From: Campylobacteraceae bacterium
Lineage (GTDB): Bacteria; Campylobacterota; Campylobacteria; Campylobacterales; Sulfurovaceae
Length of the DNA: 22,801 bases
Reading direction: 5' to 3'
NCBI GenBank assembly: GCA_027063105.1
Contig: JAMOSL010000150.1
Coordinates: 1 to 22,801 of the forward strand
Below the pieces are notes generated by a model. The model worked only from the letters and a program-made list of their open reading frames with translations. It was not told the DNA's origin and did no database searches. Below are positions 8,675-15,581 of the stretch, piece by piece. Each line of letters opens with the position of its first letter. Position 1 is the first letter of the stretch. The position numbers and the translations under genes are program-made.

Positions 8675-9745
8675 TTAATATATCTTTAATTCATTATATA
8701 AACTATCTCTTTCTATAGGATTAAAACCACTATTTTTAATTAATCCTACAAATTCTTGAATATTCATACCATTTGCACTTTTAGCTCCTGCTGATGATTG
8801 TATTGATTCTTTTTCTATTGTTCCATCAAGATCATCTGCTCCAAACTCTTGTGCTATTAATGCTAGTCCTATTGATGCAGTGACCCAATATGCTTTTATG
8901 TGAGGAATATTATCTAGTAAAATTCTACTAATTGCATAAGTTTTTAATATTTCTTGTCCTGATGGATACTCTTTTACCTTTAAATAGTTATTCTCTTTTT
9001 GATATACTAGTGGGATAAAGGCATTAAATCCACCAGTTTCATCTTGAAGTTCTCTTAAACGCAATATGTGGTCAATTCGATGTTTTCTCTCTTCTATGTG
9101 TCCAAATAGCATTGTAACATTACTCATTTTCCCTTTTTTATGCCATTTTCTATGAATATCTAACCATTGAGACGATGTAACTTTTCCTTTACATATAAAT
9201 GCTCTTACCTCTTCATCAAAAATTTCAGCTCCACCACCTGGCATTGAGTCAACACCACTTTTTATCATTAAATCTAATACCTCATCATAACTCATATTAT
9301 ACTCTTCAGCTAAAAAGTTTATTTCAGCAGCTGTTAATGCTTTAATATGTAAAGTTGGAAACTCTTGTTTTATTTTTGAGAATGCACCCATATACCAATC
9401 TAGTCCAACATCTGGATTATGAGCTGATACTATATGTACCTCTTTAGCCCCATTCGATACAGAATTTCTAGCAATATTTAAAATCTCTTCATGACTCATT
9501 GCATATTGATTTGGATTTTTTCTTGTTGCTGAATATGCACAAAATTTACAAATATCTTTACAAATATTAGTTGGATTTATATGTCTATTTATATTAAAAT
9601 AACTTTTTTTCCCATATTTTTCTTTTCTAATATTATCTGCTAAATCTCCTAAAGTATATAAGTCAAGTTCATAAAGTGCCTCGCCCTCTGCTTGATTTAA
9701 TCTCTCTCTATTTTTTACTTTATTTATAAGTTCTTCTTGTTTCAT
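8675..9745 (-). CDS. mqnE: Aminofutalosine synthase MqnE (radical SAM, menaquinone biosynthesis)
   Basis: A radical SAM cluster motif C62-KDI-C66-KF-C69 follows a FNINRHINPTN stretch. Other family segments are EVHIVSAHNPD, MPGGGAEIF, TMLFGHIEERKHRIDH and LRELQDETGGFNAFIPL. These match MqnE better than its paralogue MqnC, mainly the HR..H and LRELQDETGGF stretches. MqnE joins 3-(1-carboxyvinyloxy)benzoate to SAM-derived adenosine to give aminofutalosine, an early step of the futalosine route used by Campylobacterota. I chose the ATG at 9745, giving 356 residues, because an AGGAAA site lies seven bases upstream and the start falls just past the lpxL stop. A longer start at 9793 would add 16 unconserved residues and overlap lpxL by 37 bases. 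The gene is cotranscribed with LPS genes, and menaquinone would feed the anaerobic respiratory chain. Confidence 0.88.
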   Translation of the reverse strand: MKQEELINKVKNRERLNQAEGEALYELDLYTLGDLADNIRKEKYGKKSYFNINRHINPTNICKDICKFCAYSATRKNPNQYAMSHEEILNIARNSVSNGAKEVHIVSAHNPDVGLDWYMGAFSKIKQEFPTLHIKALTAAEINFLAEEYNMSYDEVLDLMIKSGVDSMPGGGAEIFDEEVRAFICKGKVTSSQWLDIHRKWHKKGKMSNVTMLFGHIEERKHRIDHILRLRELQDETGGFNAFIPLVYQKENNYLKVKEYPSGQEILKTYAISRILLDNIPHIKAYWVTASIGLALIAQEFGADDLDGTIEKESIQSSAGAKSANGMNIQEFVGLIKNSGFNPIERDSLYNELKIY

Positions 9746-9752
9746 ATTTATA

Positions 9753-9758
9753 TTTCCT
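9753..9758 (-). promoter_or_regulatory. Ribosome-binding site deciding the mqnE start
   Basis: On the minus strand this reads AGGAAA, seven bases before the ATG at 9745, and it overlaps the TAG stop of lpxL. It favours the 9745 start over the in-frame ATG at 9793 inside lpxL. Confidence 0.7.
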
Positions 9759-10656
9759 ATTTTCTGTAAATTTCTGGTAAAAATACTTTCCATCTTTTAT
9801 GTTGCCAAAACCACTCTTTTGGATTTTTCTCTATCACCATCTGCATTACATCAGCTTGTGCTTGTGTCATTTTAAGAATATCATCTTCTTGGTTAGTAGT
9901 TTTTATATAAGGTATTGGATTGTAAATTGTAGCGTGATAATCTATATAATCATTAGTTGAGATAAATACAGGAATTAAATCTACTTGATAACGGCGAGAG
10001 AGTGTGGATGCTAAGGTGGTATGAGTTGCTTTGTTTCCAAAAAAATTAATCTCTATACCTTGAGCTATTGGTAAACTCTGATCAATTAATATTCCAACAG
10101 CTTTTTTATTTTTTAATGCTTTTATACACCCTTTCATCGCACCTTTTTTATAAACCATCTCCACATTAAATCGTTCACGGTTATTTTTTAGAACACCGTC
10201 CATTAAATCACTATCTAATTTCCGTCCAACACCAACTAGAGTTAAATCAAATTTTATTGCTAATGCTTGAGATATAAGTTCCCAATTTCCTAAATGTCCT
10301 GTAACAAAAATTATCTCTTTTTCTGATTCTATAGCTTTTTGAATAATATCTGAACCTTCAAAAGATATATTCTTAATTACAGATTCTCTACTTATTCTAT
10401 CTCTACGAATAATGCCAAAAACAGTATCTAAGAGATTCATATAAGCACTTTTACCTATAATATTTTTTTCTTTTTGTGATAGAGTATTTTTAAATGCTAA
10501 ATCAAGATTTCTATTAATAATGAGATTATGTTTTTTACCTATAATATAAGCTAAAGAGCTGATTCCTTTCATTAAACCAATAATAACTTTATCTGGTAGA
10601 ATACGAAGAGCAAACCCAAAAAATTTATATAATCCTAAATATATATAATCAATCAT
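9757..10656 (-). CDS. lpxL: Lipid A biosynthesis lauroyl/myristoyl acyltransferase (LpxL/HtrB family)
   Basis: The 299-residue protein has the HX4E catalytic motif of lysophospholipid-type acyltransferases, H121-LGNW-E126, inside VTGHLGNWE. It also has the LpxL/HtrB-type stretches IDQSLP..GI.INFFG and NPKEWFWQHKRWK near the C-terminus. It has a hydrophobic N-terminal segment expected to hold it at the inner membrane, where it adds a secondary acyl chain to lipid A from acyl-ACP. Its start overlaps the end of waaC by eight bases; the waaC-lpxL(htrB) pairing is familiar in Campylobacter. Whether it transfers C12, C14 or another chain cannot be read from sequence. No other late acyltransferase is in the window. 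Confidence in the family is high; the LpxL versus LpxM distinction is less certain. Confidence 0.9.
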   Translation of the reverse strand: MIDYIYLGLYKFFGFALRILPDKVIIGLMKGISSLAYIIGKKHNLIINRNLDLAFKNTLSQKEKNIIGKSAYMNLLDTVFGIIRRDRISRESVIKNISFEGSDIIQKAIESEKEIIFVTGHLGNWELISQALAIKFDLTLVGVGRKLDSDLMDGVLKNNRERFNVEMVYKKGAMKGCIKALKNKKAVGILIDQSLPIAQGIEINFFGNKATHTTLASTLSRRYQVDLIPVFISTNDYIDYHATIYNPIPYIKTTNQEDDILKMTQAQADVMQMVIEKNPKEWFWQHKRWKVFLPEIYRK

Positions 10657-11647
10657 TTAGGAGTCTATTAGCCATCTTGATTATATCTTCATGGTTTATA
10701 TCTCTAATGCTAAAATCATTTTTATCAAGATTATAATGGTCTATGACAGATTTTGATTTAACAACTTTATTTATATTTGTTTGATAAACTCGTTCAACTG
10801 GTGTTGGACCGAAAATAGTAATTGATGGAATATTAAGTCCCCATGCAATATGTGTAGGACCTGTATCATTCCCAATTAATAAATCAACTCTTGATATAAG
10901 TAATTTCAAATCATTATAACTTAATCTGGGAATAGCAGTTGCATAAACAGATGAATATGCTATCCATTCTGCAATCTCTCTCTCCTCTTCAGTTCCCCAT
11001 AAAACAAGTACATTTCCTTGTAGAGCATCTGCAATTTTAGCAAATTTCTCTTTTGGATAGTTCCGACTTTCCCAAGTTGAACTTACGATAAATACTATAT
11101 TTTTTTTATCTTGTTTTAAATAGATATTAATATAATCATCTGGAATATAATATAAAATGGGTTCTTTATTTATAATATCTCTTTTACTGATTTCAAATCC
11201 AAAAGGTTTACTTAGAACTTTCATATTACGGTCTATTGTATTGGAATGATATGGAATATCTACATGGTTATTATAAAAATATGATGCTTCACTTTCTCTT
11301 ATTGAATCTTTAGAGAAACCCCAAATATTACCACTACCTAATAATTTGCAAGTTATGAGAGATTTAATAAGTCCTTGTGCATCAATTACAATATCATAAT
11401 TTCTATTTGCATATGCTCTTATTTTTCTTATTTCATGAATTATATTTAAAGGTTTCTTTTTAATTGATTTTAAATTTACAGGTAAAATGTTATCTATATG
11501 TGGATTATTTTCTAGTATACCACTAAAACTATGTTCTACAATCCAATCTATTCTACTCTCTGGTATTTGTTGTTTAATAAATTGAAGAGCTGTCATAGCA
11601 TGAATGATATCACCCATAGCAGATAGTTTAACGATAGCAATTTTCAT
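10649..11647 (-). CDS. waaC: Lipopolysaccharide heptosyltransferase I
   Basis: The N-terminus MKIAIVKLSAMGDIIHAM is the classic WaaC signature. The C-terminal half contains the nucleotide-sugar binding stretch GNDTGPTHIAWGLN followed by TIFGPTPVERVYQ, typical of glycosyltransferase family 9. The enzyme transfers L-glycero-D-manno-heptose from ADP-heptose to Kdo2-lipid A, the first heptose of the LPS inner core, at the cytoplasmic face of the inner membrane. Its 332-residue length is normal. The gene is the first of the waaC-lpxL-mqnE-ppx cluster; a 108-base gap with a hairpin separates it from sdhE upstream. Only a weak ribosome-binding site (TGGAT) precedes the ATG. WaaC, rather than heptosyltransferase II (WaaF), is preferred because of the N-terminus and the lpxL neighbour. 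Confidence 0.92.
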   Translation of the reverse strand: MKIAIVKLSAMGDIIHAMTALQFIKQQIPESRIDWIVEHSFSGILENNPHIDNILPVNLKSIKKKPLNIIHEIRKIRAYANRNYDIVIDAQGLIKSLITCKLLGSGNIWGFSKDSIRESEASYFYNNHVDIPYHSNTIDRNMKVLSKPFGFEISKRDIINKEPILYYIPDDYINIYLKQDKKNIVFIVSSTWESRNYPKEKFAKIADALQGNVLVLWGTEEEREIAEWIAYSSVYATAIPRLSYNDLKLLISRVDLLIGNDTGPTHIAWGLNIPSITIFGPTPVERVYQTNINKVVKSKSVIDHYNLDKNDFSIRDINHEDIIKMANRLLND

Positions 11648-11716
11648 ATATATAATCCATTTTTTTATTAGAATCTTATCTAAAAAGTCTAAAAATGGAA
11701 TGAAAATATAAGAAGT

Positions 11717-11738
11717 TAGAGAGGTCTAAACCTCTCTA
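11717..11738 (-). terminator. Hairpin, candidate terminator after sdhE
   Basis: TAGAGAGG and CCTCTCTA form a perfect eight-base-pair stem with a six-base loop (TCTAAA on the + strand). It sits 17 bases beyond the sdhE stop in the gap before waaC. The sequence after the stem on the minus strand is AACTTCTTATATTTTC, a poor T-tract, so termination may be partial. On the + strand the flank is ATTTAAATAAAAT, also not a clean T-run. Confidence 0.55.
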
Positions 11739-11755
11739 TTTAAATAAAATATAGA

Positions 11756-12634
11756 TTATAAGTTTACTTTTGTAACATGATATTTAAGACCAATCTCTTG
11801 TTCTGTACAACCTAATGCTAATGCTACCATTTGAGGCATATGTAAAACTGGTAATTCAATATCTCTACCCATAACATTACCAATACTATCTTGATATGTA
11901 TCCATTTTTAAATGACATAAAGGACAAGGAGTTACTACCATATCAGCATTATTATCTAAAGCATCAAGAAGTGCATTACCTGCTAAAACTTCTGATGTAT
12001 GATTTGCTTGTAGTTCAACATGAAAACCACAACATTTATTTTTACTAGCATAATCAACAGGATTCCCCTCTAAAGCATTAATTAATTCATCTAGTGAAGT
12101 TGGATTATATGAATTCTCTTTTCCATTATTTTTACCATGAAGTTCTGATGGACGAATATTATGACAACCATAAAATGGAGCAATATTAAATTTACTTAGA
12201 GGTACTTCTACTTTCTCTTTAATATTATCTAATCCATATTCATCAATTAAAGTGTATAGAAAATGCTTGATTTCACTAGTACCTTTATATTCTAGACCAA
12301 CTTCGGCTAATTTTTCATTAACTTTACTCTTCAATTCTGGATTTGTATCTAATGCATGTTTTGTCATGGCAGAATTTAGCTGACAAGTGTTACAAATTGT
12401 AATCATTGTTAGACCTAATTTTTCTGCATAGCAAATATTTCTAGCATTTAATACATGAGCTAGAAATTCATCAAAATCTTGAAGATGACTAGCTCCACAA
12501 CAACTAGCTTCTTCTAAAATTGTTATCTCAATTCCAAGTTTTTCGGCTACTGCTAAAGTAGATGAAAGTAACTCTGGAGTTGATTGTTTTGCTGTACATC
12601 CTGTAAATAGTGCATAGTGTAATTTACTCATCAT
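11756..12634 (-). CDS. sdhE: CCG-domain subunit of succinate dehydrogenase/fumarate reductase (SdhE/MfrE type)
   Basis: Two cysteine-rich CCG domains are present. The first has C13, CCG at 45-47 and CNTC at 81-84; the second has C157, CCG at 201-203 and CPLC at 237-240. This repeat is shared with heterodisulfide reductase subunit B and with SdhE/MfrE of archaeal and Campylobacterota enzymes, where it binds an iron-sulfur cluster and zinc and replaces the classical haem-bearing anchors as the quinone-side subunit. There is no membrane helix, so attachment is probably peripheral. The gene lies six bases after sdhB, and a GGAGAG site precedes two consecutive ATG codons (12634 and 12631). The second is better spaced (five bases after AAGGAG), so the true N-terminus may be one residue shorter. 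Note that the name sdhE is also used for an unrelated flavinylation factor. Confidence 0.87.
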   Translation of the reverse strand: MMSKLHYALFTGCTAKQSTPELLSSTLAVAEKLGIEITILEEASCCGASHLQDFDEFLAHVLNARNICYAEKLGLTMITICNTCQLNSAMTKHALDTNPELKSKVNEKLAEVGLEYKGTSEIKHFLYTLIDEYGLDNIKEKVEVPLSKFNIAPFYGCHNIRPSELHGKNNGKENSYNPTSLDELINALEGNPVDYASKNKCCGFHVELQANHTSEVLAGNALLDALDNNADMVVTPCPLCHLKMDTYQDSIGNVMGRDIELPVLHMPQMVALALGCTEQEIGLKYHVTKVNL

Positions 12635-12640
12635 CTCTCC

Positions 12641-13639
12641 TTATAGCTTATTTGTTTGTGAAATTTTGATTAGTTTTTGAATTTCACTTAAATTTTTAGA
12701 TTTTGGAACGCCATTAAATACAGGAAGCGAAGAGTACCAGTGAATTTTACCAGCTTTCATCATCTTCATAGCTGTTCCAATATGTTTATACATTCCTAAA
12801 TAACCTTCAGAGTATATAACAATATTGGCTTCATCTAAGAATCCATATTTTTTTATACTTCTAACAAAGCCTTCAGCGTGTCTTGTTGCAATATTGCTAA
12901 CTGCTACTTTCTGCTCAAACTGCATATTATGTAATTTTGTAATCTTTTCAATCGGATTTATATCTTTTGGACAAGCTTCTGCACACTCAAAACACTTAAC
13001 ACAATCCCAAACACCTTGTCCACTTTGAGCTGTTAATTCTAATCTCTCTTTACCTGCTTCATCTCTTGGGTCAATAGAGAATCTATATGCAGATACAAAT
13101 GCAGCAGGACCAAAGAATTCTTCATTTACTTCTACAACAGGACAGGCATAATGACACCCACCACACTCAATACAGTAATCAGCATCTAAAAAATTCTCTA
13201 CTTCAGCTTGAGATATATTGCTTTCCTGTTCTGGGTGAGTAGGAATATCAGCTACAACAAAAGGTTTAATAGCTTCTCGTTTATCCCAAAAATCTTTTTT
13301 GTCAATAATCATATCTTTGACAACTCTTTTTCTACTTTGAGGGTCAAATACTAATTCATCATTAAATAACTCTAAAAGCTCCATGGCATTTTGTTTACAA
13401 GCTAATACTGGTTTTCCATTAACTTTTATACCACAAGCACCACAGATACCGTGTCGACAAGAACGACGATAAGAGAATGACCCATCATGTTCCCATTTAA
13501 TCTTATTTAGAAGGTCAAGTATTAACTCATCTTGACCAACCTCCATCTCATACTGTTTATAATAAGGTAAGTAATCCGTTTCAGCATTAAATCTAAAAGC
13601 TTTTATAGTCACCTTTTTATGACTCTCTTTTTTACTCAT
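12641..13639 (-). CDS. sdhB: Succinate dehydrogenase/fumarate reductase iron-sulfur subunit, with two 4Fe-4S motifs
   Basis: A plant-type ferredoxin domain carries C61, C66, C69 and C81 for the [2Fe-2S] cluster. The helical domain has C156-IE-C-GG-C-HYA-CP for a [4Fe-4S] cluster, then C213-VK-C216-FE-C219-AEA-CP. In classical SdhB this last motif lacks the second cysteine and binds [3Fe-4S]; here all four are present, which predicts a second [4Fe-4S] cluster as described for type-E enzymes of Sulfolobales. At 332 residues the protein is about 90 longer than E. coli SdhB, with an extra C-terminal helical tail. AAGGAG overlapping the sdhA stop precedes the ATG by five bases. It would carry electrons between FAD in SdhA and the CCG subunit SdhE. 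Confidence 0.93.
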   Translation of the reverse strand: MSKKESHKKVTIKAFRFNAETDYLPYYKQYEMEVGQDELILDLLNKIKWEHDGSFSYRRSCRHGICGACGIKVNGKPVLACKQNAMELLELFNDELVFDPQSRKRVVKDMIIDKKDFWDKREAIKPFVVADIPTHPEQESNISQAEVENFLDADYCIECGGCHYACPVVEVNEEFFGPAAFVSAYRFSIDPRDEAGKERLELTAQSGQGVWDCVKCFECAEACPKDINPIEKITKLHNMQFEQKVAVSNIATRHAEGFVRSIKKYGFLDEANIVIYSEGYLGMYKHIGTAMKMMKAGKIHWYSSLPVFNGVPKSKNLSEIQKLIKISQTNKL

Positions 13640-13648
13640 AATGGCTCC

Positions 13649-15364
13649 TTAATATGTTCTTTCTTTAACTTCAAACTTACCTAAAGTAACATCTGCATAC
13701 TCATGTGTCATATTATAATCTTTATCCATGTAAGCATAAGTGTGTTTGAGGAATTTTTCATCATTTCTAGTTGGAAAATCATCTCTAAAATGACCACCTC
13801 GACTCTCTTCTCTAGCTAATGCACCCTCTACAATAAATAGTGAATACTCTAACATATGTTCTAATTCTATCGCTTCTTGAAGGTCTGTATTAAATGTATT
13901 TGACTTGTCATCAATTCTAATATTTTTGTATCTATCTAATAAGTCTCTAATAATAGAAGCTTCTTTATTTAATGACTCAGCTGTTCTAAATACTCCAGCA
14001 TTTTCAGTCATACTGTTTTGTAGCTCTTCTCTAATTTTAGGAACTCTCTCTAAACCATTAGAAGTTTTAACTCTATTAAGTTCGTCAAGCATAGTTTTTG
14101 CATCTTCAATAGAAGCTTCTCTAAGTTCAATATCATCTATTACTTTTAGTATACTTTCACCTGCATGTCTACCAAAGAACATAGCTTCTAGTACAGAGTT
14201 AGCACCTAATCTATTAGCTCCATGCACACTTACACAACTACACTCTCCAGCTGCATAGAAACCTTCAACTAAATCACCATCTGCATTTTTTTGAACTTGA
14301 CAATTTATATTTGTTGGTATTCCACCCATAGAGTAGTGAGCAGTAGCTGCAATATGAATTGGTTCTTTTAACATATCTTGACCTAAGAATGTAATAGCTA
14401 ACTCTCTCAGTTCAGGTAATTTTGTTAAGATAATATTAGGGTCAAGGTGGGTTAAGTCTATATTCACAGCATCTTTATTTACACCAACACCTTTACCATC
14501 TAATATCTCTTGAGTAATAGCTCTACTTACGACATCTCTTGATGCTAATTCCATGGCATTAGGAGCATATTTAGTCATAAATCGCTCACCTTCGCTATTA
14601 TAAAGTCTACCACCTTCTCCTCTAGCTGCTTCAGATATAAGAATACCACTCCCACCTAATCCACTAGGGTGAAATTGTACAAATTCCATATCTTCGAGAG
14701 GTAACCCTTTTCTAGCTACAATAGATAAAGCGTCACCTGTATTCGCATGTGCATTTGAATTTATTTTATAAGCTCTACCATAACCACCTGTTGCAAACAT
14801 TGTAACTTTTGCATTAAAAATAGCTGGTTGAGAAGTTCTAATATCATATCCAACCACACCAGATACTTTCCCATCTTTATATATAATATCTGCTACATAC
14901 CACTCATCAAAAACTTCTATACCCTCTCTATGCGCTTGTTCATATATAGTTTGAAGAAGTGTAAGACCAGTTCTATCTTTAGCATAACAAGCTCTAGGTT
15001 TAGATTGTCCACCAAATGGTCTAATTGCAATATCACCTTTTTCATCTCTTGAGAAAACAGCACCCATTCTTTCTGCCCATCGGACAGTCTCTGGTGCACC
15101 TTGACACATTAATTCAACACAATCTTGGTCAGCTAGATAATCGCTTCCCTTAATTGTATCAAATTCGTGTAAGTCTGTAGAATCATCTGCTCCAAGGGCT
15201 GCATTAATTCCTCCTTGTGCTGCACCTGAGTGACTTCGTAGTGGGTGAAGTTTTGTAATAACTGCCGTTTTTTTTCCTGCTGCGGTTAACTCTCTAGCAG
15301 CTGCCAAACCTGCTAAACCAGCTCCGACAACAACAGCATCGTATTGATAAATTTGAACATCCAT
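13649..15364 (-). CDS. sdhA: Succinate dehydrogenase/fumarate reductase flavoprotein subunit
   Basis: The FAD dinucleotide fold is at VVVGAGLAGLAAA (residues 11-23). H45 in RSHSGAAQGG matches the histidine that binds FAD covalently in E. coli SdhA/FrdA. Active-site segments are present: SEAARGEGGRLYN with the catalytic arginine, ATAHYSMGG, and HGANRLGANS. The protein interconverts succinate and fumarate. It starts almost directly at the FAD fold with no twin-arginine signal, unlike the periplasmic MfrA methylmenaquinol:fumarate reductase of Wolinella and Campylobacter, so I infer a cytoplasmic enzyme, possibly used in a reductive TCA cycle. At 571 residues the length is normal. It is the first gene of sdhA-sdhB-sdhE and is divergent from gyrA. 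Direction of the reaction cannot be decided from sequence. Confidence 0.95.
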   Translation of the reverse strand: MDVQIYQYDAVVVGAGLAGLAAARELTAAGKKTAVITKLHPLRSHSGAAQGGINAALGADDSTDLHEFDTIKGSDYLADQDCVELMCQGAPETVRWAERMGAVFSRDEKGDIAIRPFGGQSKPRACYAKDRTGLTLLQTIYEQAHREGIEVFDEWYVADIIYKDGKVSGVVGYDIRTSQPAIFNAKVTMFATGGYGRAYKINSNAHANTGDALSIVARKGLPLEDMEFVQFHPSGLGGSGILISEAARGEGGRLYNSEGERFMTKYAPNAMELASRDVVSRAITQEILDGKGVGVNKDAVNIDLTHLDPNIILTKLPELRELAITFLGQDMLKEPIHIAATAHYSMGGIPTNINCQVQKNADGDLVEGFYAAGECSCVSVHGANRLGANSVLEAMFFGRHAGESILKVIDDIELREASIEDAKTMLDELNRVKTSNGLERVPKIREELQNSMTENAGVFRTAESLNKEASIIRDLLDRYKNIRIDDKSNTFNTDLQEAIELEHMLEYSLFIVEGALAREESRGGHFRDDFPTRNDEKFLKHTYAYMDKDYNMTHEYADVTLGKFEVKERTY

Positions 15365-15397
15365 AGTTGCTCTGTCCTTTGCTCTGAATTTGGATTG

Positions 15398-15403
15398 ATT
15401 ATA
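15398..15403 (-). promoter_or_regulatory. Candidate -10 element for sdhA
   Basis: On the minus strand this reads TATAAT, 33 bases before the sdhA ATG. No good -35 box is present, which is common in Campylobacterota sigma-70 promoters. An AAAGGA ribosome-binding candidate lies between it and the start. Confidence 0.5.
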
Positions 15404-15473
15404 ACCATAGTTAAATTTTAGAGAGTTTAAGCGATACTTATCTCAGCTAACAATCAAAAAATAGTGTTACCAT

Positions 15474-15531
15474 TTGACCAACTTGCAAACTATTTATAAA
15501 GAGTACATCTTAAGCGTCTCTTAGCTATAAT
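15474..15531 (+). promoter_or_regulatory. Candidate promoters for gyrA
   Basis: Two possible promoters lie here. One is TTGACC (15474-15479), a 15-base spacer and TATAAA (15495-15500). The other is a perfect TATAAT (15526-15531) with no clear -35 box. The leader downstream contains a short AGGG/CCCT hairpin (15547-15560). A good AAGGAG ribosome-binding site (15572-15577) stands four bases before the gyrA ATG. Confidence 0.5.
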
Positions 15532-15581
15532 AAAACTTATTTTTTTAGGGAAATGCCCCTATACAGCCATTAAGGAGTCTT

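Noticed and set aside
8675..9745. Calling the radical SAM enzyme MqnC (dehypoxanthine futalosine cyclase)
   Set aside because: The HRKWH, TMLFGHIE and LRELQDETGGF stretches fit MqnE better; a tree would be needed for certainty.
11657..11698. CCATTTTT ... AAAAATGG stem in the waaC leader
   Set aside because: The loop is 26 bases and the stem mostly AT; likely chance, with no riboswitch-like structure around it.
12825..15099. Open frames of 60-117 codons running opposite or out of frame to sdhA and sdhB
   Set aside because: They lie wholly inside strongly conserved genes, have no ribosome-binding sites or recognisable domains, and are read as shadows of the sdh coding pattern.
13649..15364. 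Naming the complex MfrABE (periplasmic methylmenaquinol:fumarate reductase)
   Set aside because: The flavoprotein lacks the twin-arginine signal peptide; the start follows the promoter region directly and the protein begins at the FAD fold.
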